A stretch of DNA of 7,270 nucleotides from assembly GCA_900754805.1 (NCBI GenBank), contig CAAEEE010000105.1, positions 1 to 7,270 of the forward strand, written 5' to 3'. Both the position numbers and the translations under genes were made by a program. This document shows positions 1-5,976 of the stretch, one piece after another. The DNA is from Clostridia bacterium. Lineage in GTDB: Bacteria; Bacillota; Clostridia; Peptostreptococcales; Anaerovoracaceae. The notes under the pieces were generated by a model. That model was not told where the DNA came from. It saw nothing but the letters and a program-made list of their open reading frames with translations, and searched no databases. Position 1 is the first letter of the stretch; each line of letters starts with the position of its first letter.

Positions 1-1
1 G

Positions 2-1078
2 ACCAACCCGTACCTCGAAAAAGGCGTGATTACGGGCTGCCTTAGAATCAGCAAGGAAAGCATTTTTACAGGGCTGAACAATTTGGAAGTGGACAGCGTA
101 CTTCATACGCGCTACGGAGACAGCTTCGGCTTTACCGAAAGGGAAGTGGAAGAAATGCTTGCGTATTATGATTTGCAGGCGGAACTGCCGGAGGTAAAAC
201 GCTGGTATGACGGATATCTGTTTAATGACATCGAAATCTATAATCCGTGGAGCATTCTTAAATATGTCAATGACCAAAAAGATCATGTAACGCAGTTTGC
301 GCTTCCATATTGGTCGAATACATCGTCAAACAGCATCGTGCATGAGATGGTGGAAAATGCGGATGATAGTGCAAGGCGCGATCTGGAAACACTTATGGAC
401 AGCGGAACCATTGAAAAAACAGTTCACGAAGAGATTACCTACGGCGACATCCATAAATCACAGGATAACCTTTGGAACTTCTTGTTCTTTACGGGCTATC
501 TGAAAAAGGTCGGCGAACGGAAGGACAAGGAGGGAGATATTCACCTTCAAATGGCGATTCCGAACATGGAGATAAAGAAGATCTATCGGGAATCAATTGC
601 TTGGTGGTTCGATAAGAAGATTGAAAAACTCGACCGCAGCCCACTTGTGCACGCTCTGGAGACGGGAGACTGCGAAGCCGCACAACACTTCCTGAATGAG
701 CAGCTGCTTGACACGATCAGCTATTTCGACTATGCAGAGAGTTACTATCACGGCTTCATGGCGGGACTTCTGAGCAACGCGGGCAGATACCGTGTCTACT
801 CCAATCGCGAGAGCGGAAACGGCAGGCCGGATATCGTTCTGACGGAGCTGAAATTCATGGGCAGGGCGATGATTCTGGAACTGAAGATTTCGGATACATT
901 TCGCGGCATGGAGAAAAAGTGCGAGGAGGCACTCGCACAAATCGAGGAGCAGAAGTACGCGAGCCCGTTGGAAGACGACGGCTACCAGGAAATACTCAAA
1001 TATGCTGTCTGCTTCTTTAAGAAAGGCTGCATGGTGAAGAAAGCGACCGGTATCCATCAGCACAAAGACGAACAATAA
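2..1078 (+). CDS. AAA-ATPase_like / PD-(D/E)XK nuclease-like protein, 5'-truncated by window edge
   Basis: The open frame runs from the window edge, and the 358 visible residues are the C-terminal part of the protein. The frame is open upstream of the GTG at 26, so that codon is not the true start; Walker A and B would lie outside the window. Family hallmarks of AAA-ATPase_like (PF09820) are visible: NPYLEKGVITGCLRISKESIF at the start, WYDGY near residue 68, YNPWSI shortly after, and YWSNTSSNS. The C-terminal third matches PDDEXK_9 (PF08011): RYRVYSNRESGNGRPD followed by ILELK puts candidate catalytic residues at D277, E293 and K295 of the visible fragment. These proteins occur in many copies in anaerobic Firmicutes and Bacteroidetes. 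Their role is unsettled; mobile-element or defence links are proposed. The gene is more G+C-rich than the rest of the window and shows no operon link to the next gene, 127 bp downstream. The family call is firm; the function is not known. Confidence 0.9.
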   Translation, partial: TNPYLEKGVITGCLRISKESIFTGLNNLEVDSVLHTRYGDSFGFTEREVEEMLAYYDLQAELPEVKRWYDGYLFNDIEIYNPWSILKYVNDQKDHVTQFALPYWSNTSSNSIVHEMVENADDSARRDLETLMDSGTIEKTVHEEITYGDIHKSQDNLWNFLFFTGYLKKVGERKDKEGDIHLQMAIPNMEIKKIYRESIAWWFDKKIEKLDRSPLVHALETGDCEAAQHFLNEQLLDTISYFDYAESYYHGFMAGLLSNAGRYRVYSNRESGNGRPDIVLTELKFMGRAMILELKISDTFRGMEKKCEEALAQIEEQKYASPLEDDGYQEILKYAVCFFKKGCMVKKATGIHQHKDEQ

Positions 1079-1106
1079 TCGGATGGAAACAATGATTGAC
1101 AACTGA

Positions 1107-1122
1107 CATCGGTATCCCGGTG
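1107..1122 (+). other. Short stem-loop after the AAA/PD-(D/E)XK gene
   Basis: CATCGG (1107-1112) and CCGGTG (1117-1122) form a 6-bp stem with one G-T wobble and a 4-nt TATC loop, 29 bp past the stop codon. No T-run follows (the next bases are ATTTCGATAAAAT), so this is at best a weak or Rho-assisted 3' end and not a convincing intrinsic terminator. Confidence 0.3.
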
Positions 1123-1142
1123 ATTTCGATAAAATAATGTAA

Positions 1143-1175
1143 AAGTATGGATACTTGTAGGAACTAAAACTACAA
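1143..1175. repeat. Two adjacent inverted repeats upstream of the two-component operon
   Basis: AAGTAT-GG-ATACTT (1143-1156) is a perfect 6-bp inverted repeat with a 2-bp centre. It runs directly into TTGTAG (1155-1160), which is the inverse of CTACAA (1170-1175) across a 9-bp spacer. Both sit in the 127-bp gap before the sensor gene, about 30-60 bp ahead of its ATG, where an operator or 5'-UTR hairpin would be expected. I could not identify a convincing -35/-10 pair in this gap, nor LytTR-type direct repeats. Confidence 0.4.
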
Positions 1176-1205
1176 AAATATAAAGGAAAAAGAAGGGAGA
1201 GGAAA

Positions 1206-2048
1206 ATGAATATCAATCGGTTAATTGAGACAGGAATCTATCTGTTTTTTTCTGTAATTCTATTTATGTCACTATATAAACAGTGGTTTCAATTCTCCCC
1301 AAAAGCAACTTTCACTGTGGCTTCCGGACTCGCATTTGCAGATGCATTTATACCAATGGCTGCGCCTCCCGGCCGAGGATGGATAATTGCACTTGTTTCC
1401 TGTTCCACCATTTTTATCGGAGCATTTATGATGCGAAAAGGAACACGATGCAAGATGCTGATTCTATACATAATTCAAGTTTTCGTATACAATATTTTAG
1501 GTGTAGCAATGATTGCAGTTATGACTGTTTGCTATGGTTTGTTGACAGGGAAAAGCAGTCAGACGTGGTTTGTAGACACGACGATGACACAAACCGATCA
1601 CTTCATGAAATGGATTGGGATGGTACTTTCTTATTGTGCTGCACTTTGGATATGCAAAAAATGCATTTCTCTGTTAGAGTCTTTGAGCAAGAAGGAACAG
1701 TGGTTTTTTTCAAGCGCTCTGATTATTCCGGATGTTCTTTTTTTAGCTGCGTCGAGAAGTTTTATTGTAAGTGATGATCAGATGCTTGCGGGAATTTTTG
1801 TGACTTTGTATGGAATTTTTACGATATGGCTTGCGATTGTTATAAGCCTTGTGTTGCTGATTCCGTTTCTTCGTTTGAGAAGAGAAAATCATCTGCTTCA
1901 GGAGCAGATGGAAGCGCAATATCTTTATTATACGAAAGTGCTGGAAATGCAGTCGCAATTACGAGAAATACGACATGATTTAAAAAATAGACTTATAGCA
2001 GAGAATATGCTGAGAGAGGAAGCCCGAAATGACAGATGCACAGATTAG
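1206..2048 (+). CDS. Polytopic membrane sensor ending in an HPK10-type H-box, without an ATPase domain
   Basis: This 280-residue protein starts at ATG 1206 behind a strong ribosome site (GGGAGAGG, about 4 nt spacing). It has six to seven hydrophobic segments: roughly residues 10-23, 35-52, 58-75, 83-110, 135-150, 166-183 and 194-223. A charged helical linker follows, and then IRHDLKNRL with the presumed phospho-acceptor at H257. This is the layout of AgrC-like HPK10 sensor kinases, where a multi-pass module senses a peptide or membrane signal and the RHDxKN motif is phosphorylated. The protein stops only 23 residues after the histidine, so it has no N-box and no ATP-binding domain. The next gene overlaps it by 20 bp and supplies a GHKL ATPase. 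I infer a split kinase acting in trans. The alternative is a truncated relic. The sensed ligand is unknown; no agrB- or agrD-like gene is in the window. Confidence 0.8.
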   Translation: MNINRLIETGIYLFFSVILFMSLYKQWFQFSPKATFTVASGLAFADAFIPMAAPPGRGWIIALVSCSTIFIGAFMMRKGTRCKMLILYIIQVFVYNILGVAMIAVMTVCYGLLTGKSSQTWFVDTTMTQTDHFMKWIGMVLSYCAALWICKKCISLLESLSKKEQWFFSSALIIPDVLFLAASRSFIVSDDQMLAGIFVTLYGIFTIWLAIVISLVLLIPFLRLRRENHLLQEQMEAQYLYYTKVLEMQSQLREIRHDLKNRLIAENMLREEARNDRCTD

Positions 2049-2619
2049 AAGCACAATTATTATAGTGGGCACAGTACTGTTTATTGTTGTAGTGATGATT
2101 CTTTTCAGAACGGTTAGAACAAAAGAACATAATCAGCATTTGCATGTGCAAAAAAAACTTCGTGAGTCGCAGCAGCGGGAACTTGAGGGATATGAGACAA
2201 GTATTCAGAACTTGATCGCCGAAATCGCAAATAAACCGTATGATGCTGAGGCAGCATTGGCTTTGTCTGAACAATGTCAAGACTATATAGGGATAAAGTT
2301 GACCGGGCAGCCGACTGTAGACGCATTGCTGGCATATAAAAGAAAAATTTGTGCTGATAAAAATATATTGTTCCGAATCAATGCAATTAATTTTCCGGTA
2401 GACTTTTTGCTTGACGATGAGTATGTGGGTATTTTCGGAAATCTGTTGGATAATGCGATAGAGGCGGCAGAGAAAACATTATCTCCATGGATATGCTTGA
2501 AAAGCTTTACTGCATCGGGGCAGTGGATTTTGGAGGTAACAAATTCTAAGTCTGTCAATGAGGCACCTCTGGAGAGGAATATGGAAACCATAAAAGAAGA
2601 TAAAAAAATCACGGTTTAG
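2029..2619 (+). CDS. Single-pass membrane GHKL ATPase subunit of a split histidine kinase, C-terminus frameshifted
   Basis: ATG 2029 lies inside the end of the sensor gene (20-bp overlap) and has its own ribosome site, GAGAGG, about 9-10 nt upstream, consistent with translational coupling. Residues 9-26 form one transmembrane helix (IIIVGTVLFIVVVMILF), followed by a probable coiled coil (about 31-66). TGQPTVDALLAYK (92-104) is the conserved HPK10 segment before the ATPase. The N-box GNLLDNAIEAAEK (137-149, with N138 and N142) and LEVTNSK identify a HATPase_c_5/GHKL fold. No histidine sits where the H-box should be; residues near 55-66 (YETSIQNLIAEI) look like a degenerate version. As sequenced, the frame ends with ITV-stop at 196 residues, because the A7 run at 2602-2608 is one base short of keeping the G2 box in frame. 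With one extra A the protein would be 246 residues. It is either a pseudogene, a sequence error, or the site of -1 slippage. Confidence 0.8.
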   Translation: MTDAQIRSTIIIVGTVLFIVVVMILFRTVRTKEHNQHLHVQKKLRESQQRELEGYETSIQNLIAEIANKPYDAEAALALSEQCQDYIGIKLTGQPTVDALLAYKRKICADKNILFRINAINFPVDFLLDDEYVGIFGNLLDNAIEAAEKTLSPWICLKSFTASGQWILEVTNSKSVNEAPLERNMETIKEDKKITV

Positions 2620-2768
2620 GTGTAAAAATCGTGAAACGAATCGTTAAGAAATACAGGGGCGTAGTAAACTACAGAGATTATGAGGATTCTTTCGAGGTGA
2701 TGATCGCAATACCGCTTGCGGAAATTGAAGGAAGGAATACCGGAAATGTGGAATGTTGTAATTTGTGA
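2607..2768 (+). pseudogene. Out-of-frame C-terminal tail (G2 box) of the GHKL ATPase gene
   Basis: In the -1 frame relative to the ATPase gene, this stretch reads NHGLGVKIVKRIVKKY, then a beta-strand-rich end (VVNYRDYEDSFEVMIAIPL), and stops at TGA 2766-2768. NHGLGVKIV is the HPK10 G2/ATP-lid motif (NHGxGLxxI in relatives) that must follow the N-box. Reading D-K-K into N-H-G-L-G needs exactly one more A in the run at 2602-2608. The tail overlaps the response-regulator start by 23 bp, mirroring the 20-bp overlap at the other end of the gene. This supports the tail being the original C-terminus and not chance coding. Confidence 0.8.
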
Positions 2769-3486
2769 CGATCAGGCTGAAATGCTCAGAAATGTGGCAC
2801 AGAAGCTGAACAGTTTAAAGATGGAGGAAATCAGGAGTATTATATGCTTTCAATATGCTGATTTTATGATTGGCGAATTGGAAGAACAGCGCTTCGATGC
2901 AGGCATCTTTATTCTTGATGTGAAACTGAAAGAGATGAATGGCATCGATTTAGCAGGGAGGATTTTGAGACTTCATCCAAACAGTCAGATTATCTTTATG
3001 TCGGGGTATGACGACTATTTTGAAGACGCATATGAAGTGGAACACTGTTTTTTTCTGAGAAAACCGGTTACGGATGTGAAACTCGAGAAAGCCGTGCGGC
3101 GAGCCATCAAAAATTTAGGCGACAAGAAGAAAAACTTTTTTTACGTCGAAAACAAATCGGGTCAATATGTAATTGACTGCAGTGAGATTTTCATAATTGA
3201 AAGGAGAAAACGAAAACTACTGGTGATGGGGGAAAATGGCAAGCTGCTGTGCAGCTTCTACGGGAAATTAGAGGAAGCAGGAGCAAAGCTGCCGGATCAT
3301 TTCTTCCAATGCCATAACAGCATCCTGGTTAATTTCAAGAAGGCGCGTTCGATTAGCGGCGAGGCATTTTTAATGGTAGACGGAAGCAAGGTAGTTATAA
3401 GCCGCAGTCATAAAAATGAATGCAAAAGCAGCTTCGCGAGATTTTGCAGTGAAAGGCGTACGAAGGCGGAAGCTAAAGAGGAATAG
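2746..3486 (+). CDS. LytTR-family response regulator (AgrA/LytR-like)
   Basis: The start is ATG 2746, preceded by AAGGAAGG with about 10 nt spacing. A TTG in the same frame at 2716 is rejected because it adds residues before the conserved first strand. The protein has 246 residues. The receiver domain spans about 1-115: acidic pair D8-D9, phospho-acceptor D58 in ILDVKLKEMNG, S86 in FMSGYDDY, and K106 in RKP, so all phosphorylation residues are present. The LytTR DNA-binding domain covers about 128-235, with the typical FFQCHNSILVNFKKA and VISRSHKNECKSSF segments. The architecture and length are normal for the family. It is the cognate partner of the two preceding kinase genes, whose 3' end it overlaps. 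LytTR regulators bind paired direct repeats about 21 bp apart; such a pair lies at 3583-3615, just past this operon's terminator. Confidence 0.93.
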   Translation: MWNVVICDDQAEMLRNVAQKLNSLKMEEIRSIICFQYADFMIGELEEQRFDAGIFILDVKLKEMNGIDLAGRILRLHPNSQIIFMSGYDDYFEDAYEVEHCFFLRKPVTDVKLEKAVRRAIKNLGDKKKNFFYVENKSGQYVIDCSEIFIIERRKRKLLVMGENGKLLCSFYGKLEEAGAKLPDHFFQCHNSILVNFKKARSISGEAFLMVDGSKVVISRSHKNECKSSFARFCSERRTKAEAKEE

Positions 3487-3500
3487 GACGAGGAAGAAGA

Positions 3501-3546
3501 AACAGTCGGTGATTTTAAAAAATGAAGTCGACCGGCTGTTTTTTTT
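3501..3546 (+). terminator. Rho-independent terminator of the two-component operon
   Basis: AACAGTCGGT (3501-3510) pairs with ACCGGCTGTT (3531-3540) through one G-T wobble. The inner GATTT/AAGTC bases extend the stem after a one-base bulge, and a run of eight T (3539-3546) follows directly. It begins 15 bp after the response-regulator stop and separates that operon from the downstream promoter. Confidence 0.9.
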
Positions 3547-3582
3547 ATTCACAGTATCGACACGATTCGACGAAATTCTGCA

Positions 3583-3615
3583 AAAAGGTACATCATACAT
3601 ACCAAAAGTTACATC
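3583..3615 (+). promoter_or_regulatory. Candidate LytTR binding site: direct repeats with 21-bp period
   Basis: AAAAGGTACATC (3583-3594) and AAAAGTTACATC (3604-3615) are identical at 11 of 12 positions and start exactly 21 bp apart, two helical turns. LytTR regulators such as AgrA bind two 9-bp direct repeats separated by about 12 bp, with a core of the form WMMGTTNRK. The second repeat fits the first seven positions (AAAGTTA), and the first differs by one base in the GTT. The downstream repeat ends 1 bp before the proposed -35 element, the usual place for an activator. A LytTR gene lies immediately upstream. Binding itself is inferred. Confidence 0.6.
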
Positions 3616-3616
3616 G

Positions 3617-3646
3617 CTCACACAAAAAAACTTATTGTGCTATGAT
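3617..3646 (+). promoter_or_regulatory. Extended -10 promoter for the vWA/tubulin-like genes
   Basis: TATGAT (3641-3646) is preceded by TGC (3638-3640), giving the TGn extended -10 motif. The matching -35 region, CTCACA (3617-3622, 18-bp spacer), is poor, which is typical of activator-dependent promoters. Transcription would start near 3653 and leave a leader of about 160 nt before the vWA ATG. Confidence 0.55.
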
Positions 3647-3764
3647 AAGAATGGATAGGCAATAACGAAAAACAATGATAAAAGTAAGAAAAAAATTTGA
3701 AATTAAAAAAATAAATACGAGTTTAATCGTTGTAATGTATAAGGAAATCCACAGAGAAACAAAT

Positions 3765-3792
3765 AGAAGGAGGAAGGTTGCTAGAAATTTGA
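3765..3792 (+). other. Second Shine-Dalgarno-like sequence with a four-codon mini-ORF in the leader
   Basis: A strong AGAAGGAGG (3765-3773) stands 39 bp ahead of the real start site. It is followed after 4 nt by TTG CTA GAA ATT TGA (3778-3792). It could be a leader peptide, a ribosome standby site, or a chance purine run. Nothing else in the 266-bp gap (3547-3812) looks coding; the rest of the leader is A/T-rich. Confidence 0.2.
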
Positions 3793-3812
3793 ATCATAGC
3801 AGGAGAGGAACA

Positions 3813-5888
3813 ATGAAAAACAGATTTTTTGCAGGAATAATTATTACTTGTATGGTAATTTGTATGATATGTCCTATGGTGGCTTTTGGTGAAATGAGCA
3901 AGGACATGGTGAAAGCGACACATTTTAATGTTGCGTTGGCTGTAGATGGAAGCCCCTCACTTGTGGGTAAAAAAGGAACAGATCCCAATGGAGTGAGATA
4001 TGAGGCAGTAGAGCTCTTTATGGGACTGCTTACAGATAAAGGAAATAATGTCGGGGCGATAGTCTTTAACGGGACAGATCCGTTGGCTTTAAATACAGGA
4101 CTTAACGAAGCCTCTGGATTTAAAGCTAAAAACGAGATTCTGAAACAAATAAAAAATACCGGTATCGATAAATATACCGATGTTGGTACGGCGGCACTGG
4201 AGGCGGTAAATACATTAAAGAATGTAAAGAATGACATGCCATCCGTCGTTATACTTATGACTGACGGCAAAACAGAAATGGAAACGGACGATAAACTGAA
4301 CCAGTCACTTGCAAACAAGGAAAAAGCGATAGAAAAAGCCAATGAATATGATATACCGATTTACTGCATATGCTTGAACAAGAACGACTCTGCGGCAACA
4401 GAAGAAATCAAAGAGATTGCAGACAGAACAAGCGGAGAATATGTTGAAGTTAAAAATGCAAAAGATCTGAAGAAGGCATATATGTCGTTTTACGAACTCA
4501 TATATAAGGCACCTAGCACTTCAGAAGAAGCTACAATAGGAAACAAAGGCTACATTGATAAGACTTTTTATGTTCCTGACAAGGGGGTTGAAGAGGTGAA
4601 CCTTGTAATATCCTCATCAGGTGAACTGAAATCGATTGCAGTGACAAAGCCTGACGGTACAGTTTTAGGAGCAAGTGACTTCGGAGACAATATAGTTAAG
4701 ACTAAAACTTTTAACCTTATAAAAATAGTCGACCCGGAAGGCGGCGACTGGAATGTCAAAGTCAAGGGGGATAAAGGCACAAAGGTAGGCTTTAATATAG
4801 TATACAATTCTCTTATATCCGCAGATATTTATGTAGCGGATGCAAAGAAGGAATACGAGCTTGACAGCAGTCTGGAGTTTCATGCGACACTTCTCAATGA
4901 GAACAATCTTGTCACTAAAGAAGAAGATTACGACGGATACAAGGCACAGCTTGTTATTAAAAACAAAGCAACAGGTAAAGAGCAGACAGTGAATATGGAG
5001 CTCAGCGAAAAAGCGGAAGAAGGTTTTGTTGCCGAAAGAAAGTTTACTGAAGCGGGAGCATATCAGGTATATGCAGTTCTCAAAGCAGAAGAATATGAAG
5101 AAAAAACAAAGACGATTCAAATCAATGTTGCACATGGAGCGCCGACCCCGGTATCCGAAAAACTGAAATTTACGAAACTTGTATTTCCATTTTCAAAAAC
5201 ACAGATACAGGTAGATTTAAGCCAGCAGTTTGAAGATGCTGATACTCCGGCGGACGAGCTGTCATATAGTATCAAATCAAATGGCCTTAAAAACGAAAAC
5301 GTATCGCTTGATGGCAGTCAGCTTACAATCGGCGGCAAGGGCGTAGGAAGCGGCAAGATCATAGTTGAATGTACCGATCCTCTCGGAGGGAGCGGAGAGT
5401 GCATAGTTGTCATAAGAGTAATACATATGCTGCCTATTATTGCAATAGTGCTTGCGGTGGTAATTATTGTATTTTTGGCACTTAAAGGGATACAAGATAG
5501 AAAAGCTCGCAACTACAGATTTAACGGAAACATAGAATTTAAAATTTTGCCGGTGAATGATGACGGTAGTATTGACAGATATAGCAGCGAAAAAACTATA
5601 AGTAGTATAGAGCCTGTAGGTCCATTTAGATACAGTAAAAAACTGAGTCCTTACGGAGAGTGGAAAGATTTCATCAAGAAGGGCAGTCGTGTAGATGCAA
5701 CAGCTAAGAATAATGAAGTTGTTATTGTTCTTAAAAACAGGGTTTACGAAAAAACAAACAATAAATTCATAGGAATAAAGAAACTGAAAATGCGTATAGG
5801 TCAGACGAAGATTTTATATGGAAAAAATAAAAATGATAGCCGTGTAATGGTTATCTCAGTTTCACACGAGGGATTTAACGATTGGTAA
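3813..5888 (+). CDS. Secreted/membrane-anchored vWA-domain protein with Ig-like repeats, one TM helix and cytoplasmic tail
   Basis: The start is ATG 3813, preceded by AGGAGAGG with 4 nt spacing and opening a clear signal peptide (about residues 1-26, hydrophobic core ending P-M-V-A-F-G). The open frame extends back to 3675, but that extension is basic, lacks a ribosome site and would bury the signal peptide. The product has 691 residues. The vWA domain covers about 38-231 with a complete metal-ion-dependent adhesion site: D45-G-S47-P-S49, T122 in TDVGTAAL, and D151 in MTDGKTE, so it should bind a divalent metal and a protein ligand. Three beta-rich regions follow: about 238-335, 336-440, and a cadherin-like one at 458-537 (FEDADTPADELSYSI, then TDPLGGSG). 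One transmembrane helix lies at about 539-557, and a 134-residue cytoplasmic tail rich in K and beta-strands completes the protein. The N-terminus would be outside and the tail inside. The next gene is a tubulin-like GTPase 88 bp away, suggesting a shared function. No specific family name is recognised for the whole protein. Confidence 0.88.
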   Translation: MKNRFFAGIIITCMVICMICPMVAFGEMSKDMVKATHFNVALAVDGSPSLVGKKGTDPNGVRYEAVELFMGLLTDKGNNVGAIVFNGTDPLALNTGLNEASGFKAKNEILKQIKNTGIDKYTDVGTAALEAVNTLKNVKNDMPSVVILMTDGKTEMETDDKLNQSLANKEKAIEKANEYDIPIYCICLNKNDSAATEEIKEIADRTSGEYVEVKNAKDLKKAYMSFYELIYKAPSTSEEATIGNKGYIDKTFYVPDKGVEEVNLVISSSGELKSIAVTKPDGTVLGASDFGDNIVKTKTFNLIKIVDPEGGDWNVKVKGDKGTKVGFNIVYNSLISADIYVADAKKEYELDSSLEFHATLLNENNLVTKEEDYDGYKAQLVIKNKATGKEQTVNMELSEKAEEGFVAERKFTEAGAYQVYAVLKAEEYEEKTKTIQINVAHGAPTPVSEKLKFTKLVFPFSKTQIQVDLSQQFEDADTPADELSYSIKSNGLKNENVSLDGSQLTIGGKGVGSGKIIVECTDPLGGSGECIVVIRVIHMLPIIAIVLAVVIIVFLALKGIQDRKARNYRFNGNIEFKILPVNDDGSIDRYSSEKTISSIEPVGPFRYSKKLSPYGEWKDFIKKGSRVDATAKNNEVVIVLKNRVYEKTNNKFIGIKKLKMRIGQTKILYGKNKNDSRVMVISVSHEGFNDW

Positions 5889-5896
5889 CATATGAT

Positions 5897-5937
5897 GGGC
5901 AGAAAGTCCACGAAAGCCTAAACTCCGAACTGCCAAT
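5897..5937 (+). other. Candidate structured RNA element between the vWA and tubulin-like genes
   Basis: GGCAG (5898-5902) pairs with CTGCC (5930-5934) around a 27-nt loop containing AAAGTCCACGAAAGCC and TAAACTCCG. CCAAT (5933-5937) can alternatively pair with ATTGG (5881-5885) at the end of the vWA gene, so two exclusive helices are possible. No T-run follows, so it is not an intrinsic terminator. It fills most of the 88-bp gap ahead of the tubulin-like ribosome site. It matches no RNA family I can name. Confidence 0.3.
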
Positions 5938-5963
5938 ACGAGATTATTTTAATGAGGAGATAT

Positions 5964-5969
5964 AGGAGG
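5964..5969 (+). promoter_or_regulatory. Shine-Dalgarno AGGAGG that decides the tubulin-like start
   Basis: AGGAGG ends 1 nt before ATG 5971 but 7 nt before the in-frame ATG 5977. The latter is normal spacing, so 5977 is preferred. A second weaker GAGGAG at 5954-5959 could serve 5971 at about 11 nt. Confidence 0.6.
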
Positions 5970-5976
5970 AATGAAA

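Noticed and set aside
26..1078. GTG 26 as a complete-gene start for the AAA/PD-(D/E)XK protein
   Set aside because: Family-conserved residues (NPYLEKG) continue upstream of it to the window edge, and the ATPase Walker motifs would be missing.
1079..1205. TTGACA at 1096-1101 as a -35 element for the kinase operon
   Set aside because: No acceptable -10 lies 16-18 bp downstream. The nearest TATAAT-like hexamer (TAAAAT at 1130) is 28 bp away.
593..1216. 207-codon open frame on the - strand
   Set aside because: It is a shadow of the AAA/PD-(D/E)XK gene: it lies opposite a confirmed coding frame, shows no domain-like motif, and ends in low-complexity hydrophobic sequence from the intergenic gap.
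2716..2745. TTG 2716 as the start of the response regulator
   Set aside because: Receiver domains begin a few residues before the first strand (NVVICDD), which ATG 2746 gives, with AAGGAAGG well placed.
3416..3658. 80-codon + frame across the terminator
   Set aside because: It runs through the end of the response regulator, the intrinsic terminator and the promoter, with no ribosome site of its own.
3675..3812. N-terminal extension of the vWA gene from ATG 3675
   Set aside because: There is no ribosome site before 3675, the peptide is an irregular basic stretch, and it would place the clear signal peptide 47 residues inside the protein. ATG 3813 has AGGAGAGG at proper spacing.
3794..4342. 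182-codon open frame on the - strand
   Set aside because: It lies opposite the signal peptide and vWA domain of the + strand gene, with serine/phenylalanine-rich content typical of an antisense shadow of K/E-rich coding.
5898..5934. Resemblance of GAAAGTCC...TAAACTCC to RNase P RNA core motifs, and of ACGAAAGCCTAAAC to a c-di-GMP-I riboswitch
   Set aside because: The whole gap is only 88 bp. RNase P RNA is several hundred nt, and the second helix and receptor expected of a c-di-GMP riboswitch are absent. The short matches are probably chance.
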